In this document: one piece after another, positions 5,197 to 7,828 of the stretch | Layout of the letters: the number at the start of each line of letters is the position of its first letter | Position numbering within the stretch: the first letter of the stretch is position 1 | Made by a program: the position numbers and the translations under genes | Assembly: GCA_023428035.1 (NCBI GenBank) | Contig: JAEYZO010000413.1 | Location: 1 to 7,828 of the forward strand | Direction: 5' to 3' | DNA length: 7,828 nucleotides | Source: Pseudomonadota bacterium | GTDB lineage: Bacteria > Myxococcota_A > Polyangia > Polyangiales > Ga0077539 | The notes under the pieces: generated by a model | Told to the model about the DNA's origin: nothing | Databases searched by the model: none | Seen by the model: the letters and a program-made list of their open reading frames with translations, nothing else

Positions 5197-7828
5197 TCAG
5201 TTCCCGGGGAGCAGCAGCCGGTCGATCTGCTGCCCGATGGCCTTGTCGGCCTGGCGGATGGCCTGGTCGGCGAGCTTCTTCGCCCACGGGGGCAGGCCCC
5301 GGCGGTCGACCCACCGCTGGATGTTCTGCGTCGCCACCGTCGAGGCCACGTTCTTCAAGAGCCCCGAGACGGCCTCGCCGTGCCGCGCCTGGAGCACGGA
5401 GAAGAAGGGGTCTCGCGCGAGGCCCTCGCGCAGGTCGGCCGCGACCAGCACGCCGTAGGTGGCCGAGGTCTTGGTGACGGCCTTGAGCTCCTTCACCGCG
5501 CCCGCGAGGAGCGGGTTCGACTTCACCTTCGGGTTGTTCTCGATCGACTTGAAGCCCGCGTCGACGATCATCCCGACGCCGTCGGTGATGGCCTGCTCGG
5601 CGATCTTCGAGAAGTTCGGGCGGCGGCCCTCCTTGAGGGCGGTCGCGACCTCGGTGACGGTGTTCTTCGCGAGCGAGGTGATGCGCTCGCGCACGCGGTC
5701 GGGCACGCCCAGGCGCTGGAGGGTCTTGTCGACGAGCCCCCCGACCTTCTCGGCGAGCTCGGCGGGGTTGATCGCGTCCTTGAGCTTCTGGAGGATCCCG
5801 CCGGGGGTGCCCTGGAGCTGCAGCGCCGCGGCGGTGGCGGTCTGTTGCGAGCCGACGGCGTCGTTGGTGCCGCCGTCGCCGCAGTTGATCTTGACGAGGC
5901 CGCCGTTGATGTTGACCAGCGAGCCGCCGATGACGTGGATGGTCTTCGCGTCGAGCGTGATGTGGTCGGGGGTCAACACGATCTGCGAGTCGCCCACCTT
6001 CAGCGCGATGCTCTTGTCGGCGTTGAGGGTGTAGTTGGTGTCGACGCGCAGCGCGGCGCCCACCCCGCCGTGCACGGCGAAGGCGTAGTTGCCCTCGATC
6101 TCGAGCGAGTCGTTCTGCTCGATGTTGGCCATGCGGTCCTTCTGGACCGTGATCATCTCGTTGGCCTGCACGGTCTTCGTGCGGTCGTTGCCCACCACGA
6201 GGGTCTGGTTGCGCCGCACCACCGTGTCGTAGTCGCGCTGCGCGTGGACGAAGATCTGCTCGTTGTCGGCGAGGTCTTCGATGCGGAGCTCGTTGAAGCC
6301 CTGGCCGCCCTTCGACGACGAGGTCTTGAGGGTGCTCTTGGTCTTCTCCGCGGGCAGGGGGTAGGGCACCGCGTTCTCGCCGTTGTAGACGCAGCCGGTG
6401 ACCAGCGGCCGGTCGGGGTCTCCCTCGAGGAAGTGGACGACCACCTCCATCCCCACGCGAGGGATGAACATCGAGCCCCAGGCCGCGCCGGCCCAGGCCT
6501 GCGCCACGCGCACCCAGCACGAGGCCTTCATCGGGCGCTGACCGCCGGGGCGGAGGTCCCTGCGGTCCCAGTGGAAGCCCACCAGCACCCGGCCGTGGAA
6601 GTCGGTGTAGATCTCCTCGTCCTCGCCGGGGCCCGCCATCACGGTGGCGGTCTGCGGGCCGTGCACGAGCGCGCGAGGGACGGTGCGGGCGGGGCGCCAG
6701 GGCACGTCGGCGGCCACCACCACGAAGCGGTTCCAGTAGCGCTGGGTGACGCGGTCGCCGCCGGAGGTGGGCTCCGAGGCGAAGGACTCGTCCATCGCGC
6801 GGGTGATGGCGCGCACGTGCTCGCTGTTGCGCACGTCGTCGGGGATGTCTCCCCACGCGGCTCCGTGGTGCTCGACGGTGAGCACGAGGTAGCGCTGGTC
6901 GAGGTCTCCGCGCAGGTGGCCCTGGAGGGCGTAGGCGCGGCCCGGTGAGAAGCCGGTGATGTTGCTTCGGCCGGCGCCGAGCTTCGCCGGGGAGAGGTTC
7001 TCCTCGTGTCGCACCCGGGCCCGACGCGCGCCGTGGTGGGGGCGGTAGGCGTGGGCGTCTTCGTCGTAGACGCCGAGGGTGAAGCCCGCGGGGTAGTCGT
7101 AGACGGGGCGATCGCCGCCGTCGCCGGGGTGCCGCGGGGTGAAGTCGATGAAGGCGCGGGGGTGGGTGAAGTCGAAGTCGCGCAGCGCGACGCCCGTGGG
7201 GCGGAGCTCGCGGTGCCAGTCGAACCAGTCGACGCTCTCGGCGCCGTGGGTGGCCATGCCGGCGTCCATGATCTGCACGGCGCCGTCGTCGAGGGTGGGG
7301 ACGTCTTCCCAGCGGTGGCCGTCTTCGGCGAGGCACCAGGTCTCCGTCGCGCCGTCGTGGCGGAAGAAGAAGGGCACGCCCTCTTCTTCGAGGAGTCGGC
7401 GCACGAAATCGAGGTCGCTCTCGCGGTACTGCACGCAGTACTCGCGCGGCGGGAGCTCGTCGAGGGAGCCCGGGTAGTCGAGCCCCGCGTCGCCCTGGTA
7501 GATCCCCGCCTCCTTCAAGACGTCCTGGATGATGGTGGGGACGTTCACGTCTTGCCACACGCGGGAGTTCACCCGCTGCTCCAGGGCGCGGAGGGTCGGG
7601 ACCACCACCACCCGGGCGAAGCGGTAGCCGCCGGTGGAGCCGAGGTCCTCGACGCGCCAGACGATCCCCCGCAGGGCGCGGGTGATGTGCGCCCGGCGGA
7701 TCTCGAGCGAGACGGGCTTCTCGAGCACCTCGTCGATCACCGCGTCGGTGGAGCGGTTGGCGAGGATCAGCGACGCCTCGTAGAGCGTCGACATCCCCTC
7801 CTTGATGAAGACGTGCACGGGGCGCCAG
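5197..7828 (-). CDS. vgrG: VgrG type VI secretion spike protein with C-terminal extension (5' end outside window)
   Basis: VgrG trimers cap the Hcp tube of the T6SS and carry effectors into target cells. Numbering from the GTG at 7818: residues 1-385 are the gp27-like base, including EYCVQYRESDLDFVRRLLEEE (127-147), YPAGF (242-246) and a YLVLTVEH segment (310-317). Residues 386-488 are the gp5-like OB fold, with TDFHGRVLVGFHWD (405-418), SCWVRVAQAWAGAAWGSMFI (433-452), PRVGMEVVVHFLEGDPDRPL (453-472) and GCVYN (475-479). Residues about 505-646 are the beta-helix needle (NELRIEDLADNEQIFVHAQRD, later VNINGGLVKINCG). Residues 647-873 are an Ala-rich helical extension with no motif I recognise. 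The frame is open upstream of the GTG to the right edge, encoding WRP before it, and the known N-terminal strand of VgrG is incomplete. The true start is therefore beyond the window. It is the first visible gene of a five-gene operon. Confidence 0.96.
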   Translation of the reverse strand, partial: WRPVHVFIKEGMSTLYEASLILANRSTDAVIDEVLEKPVSLEIRRAHITRALRGIVWRVEDLGSTGGYRFARVVVVPTLRALEQRVNSRVWQDVNVPTIIQDVLKEAGIYQGDAGLDYPGSLDELPPREYCVQYRESDLDFVRRLLEEEGVPFFFRHDGATETWCLAEDGHRWEDVPTLDDGAVQIMDAGMATHGAESVDWFDWHRELRPTGVALRDFDFTHPRAFIDFTPRHPGDGGDRPVYDYPAGFTLGVYDEDAHAYRPHHGARRARVRHEENLSPAKLGAGRSNITGFSPGRAYALQGHLRGDLDQRYLVLTVEHHGAAWGDIPDDVRNSEHVRAITRAMDESFASEPTSGGDRVTQRYWNRFVVVAADVPWRPARTVPRALVHGPQTATVMAGPGEDEEIYTDFHGRVLVGFHWDRRDLRPGGQRPMKASCWVRVAQAWAGAAWGSMFIPRVGMEVVVHFLEGDPDRPLVTGCVYNGENAVPYPLPAEKTKSTLKTSSSKGGQGFNELRIEDLADNEQIFVHAQRDYDTVVRRNQTLVVGNDRTKTVQANEMITVQKDRMANIEQNDSLEIEGNYAFAVHGGVGAALRVDTNYTLNADKSIALKVGDSQIVLTPDHITLDAKTIHVIGGSLVNINGGLVKINCGDGGTNDAVGSQQTATAAALQLQGTPGGILQKLKDAINPAELAEKVGGLVDKTLQRLGVPDRVRERITSLAKNTVTEVATALKEGRRPNFSKIAEQAITDGVGMIVDAGFKSIENNPKVKSNPLLAGAVKELKAVTKTSATYGVLVAADLREGLARDPFFSVLQARHGEAVSGLLKNVASTVATQNIQRWVDRRGLPPWAKKLADQAIRQADKAIGQQIDRLLLPGN

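Noticed and set aside
5119..6948. Long open frame on the + strand opposite vgrG
   Set aside because: It lies over unmistakable VgrG coding sequence and has the same low-complexity composition, so it is a high-GC shadow frame.
5186..7558. Second long minus-strand frame inside vgrG
   Set aside because: It is an Arg/Pro-rich out-of-frame reading of vgrG with no family motif.
5197..7828. Frameshift or pseudogene status of vgrG because of its unusual length
   Set aside because: The frame is unbroken through all VgrG domains. The extra length is a continuous C-terminal extension with protein-like composition.
1..7828. CRISPR array, tRNA/rRNA genes, insertion sequences or attachment sites
   Set aside because: No regularly spaced repeats, no tRNA-like cloverleaf, no transposase frame and no terminal inverted repeats were seen; coding sequence fills the window.

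Overview
The window is very GC-rich (roughly 70% by eye, nearly all codons ending in G or C) and almost wholly coding. The gene content and protein style (a PilT-type retraction ATPase with a Pro/Ala-rich N-terminal leader, plus a type VI secretion VgrG cluster) suggest a Gram-negative bacterium of the Myxococcota (myxobacteria-like). That placement is inferred from composition and protein style, not from any marker gene.

Layout: (1) positions 1-1158, + strand: a PilT-family type IV pilus ATPase whose reading frame is open to the left edge. (2) Positions 1159-1164: a 6-base gap between convergent genes, lying inside a small GC-rich hairpin that may end transcription. (3) Positions 1165-7828, - strand: five genes read right to left with gaps of only 4, 1, 4 and 3 bases. 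In transcription order they are vgrG (5' end outside the window, with a roughly 227-residue C-terminal extension), a small helical protein (129 aa), a 600-aa protein of unknown function rich in predicted beta strands, a 265-aa protein of unknown function, and an OafA-type membrane acyltransferase (342 aa, TTG start). No stretch without a gene exceeds 6 bases.

How they may work together: the minus-strand genes look like one T6SS effector-delivery operon. VgrG is the spike. The 129-aa protein occupies the place of an adaptor or loading factor. The 600-aa protein is the best effector candidate and the 265-aa protein the best immunity or accessory candidate. The acyltransferase is unexpected and could modify an envelope glycan. 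Only VgrG, the acyltransferase and PilT are recognised from clear family motifs. The effector, adaptor and immunity roles are inferred from gene order. No PAAR gene, T6SS structural gene, RNA gene, CRISPR array or insertion sequence is visible.
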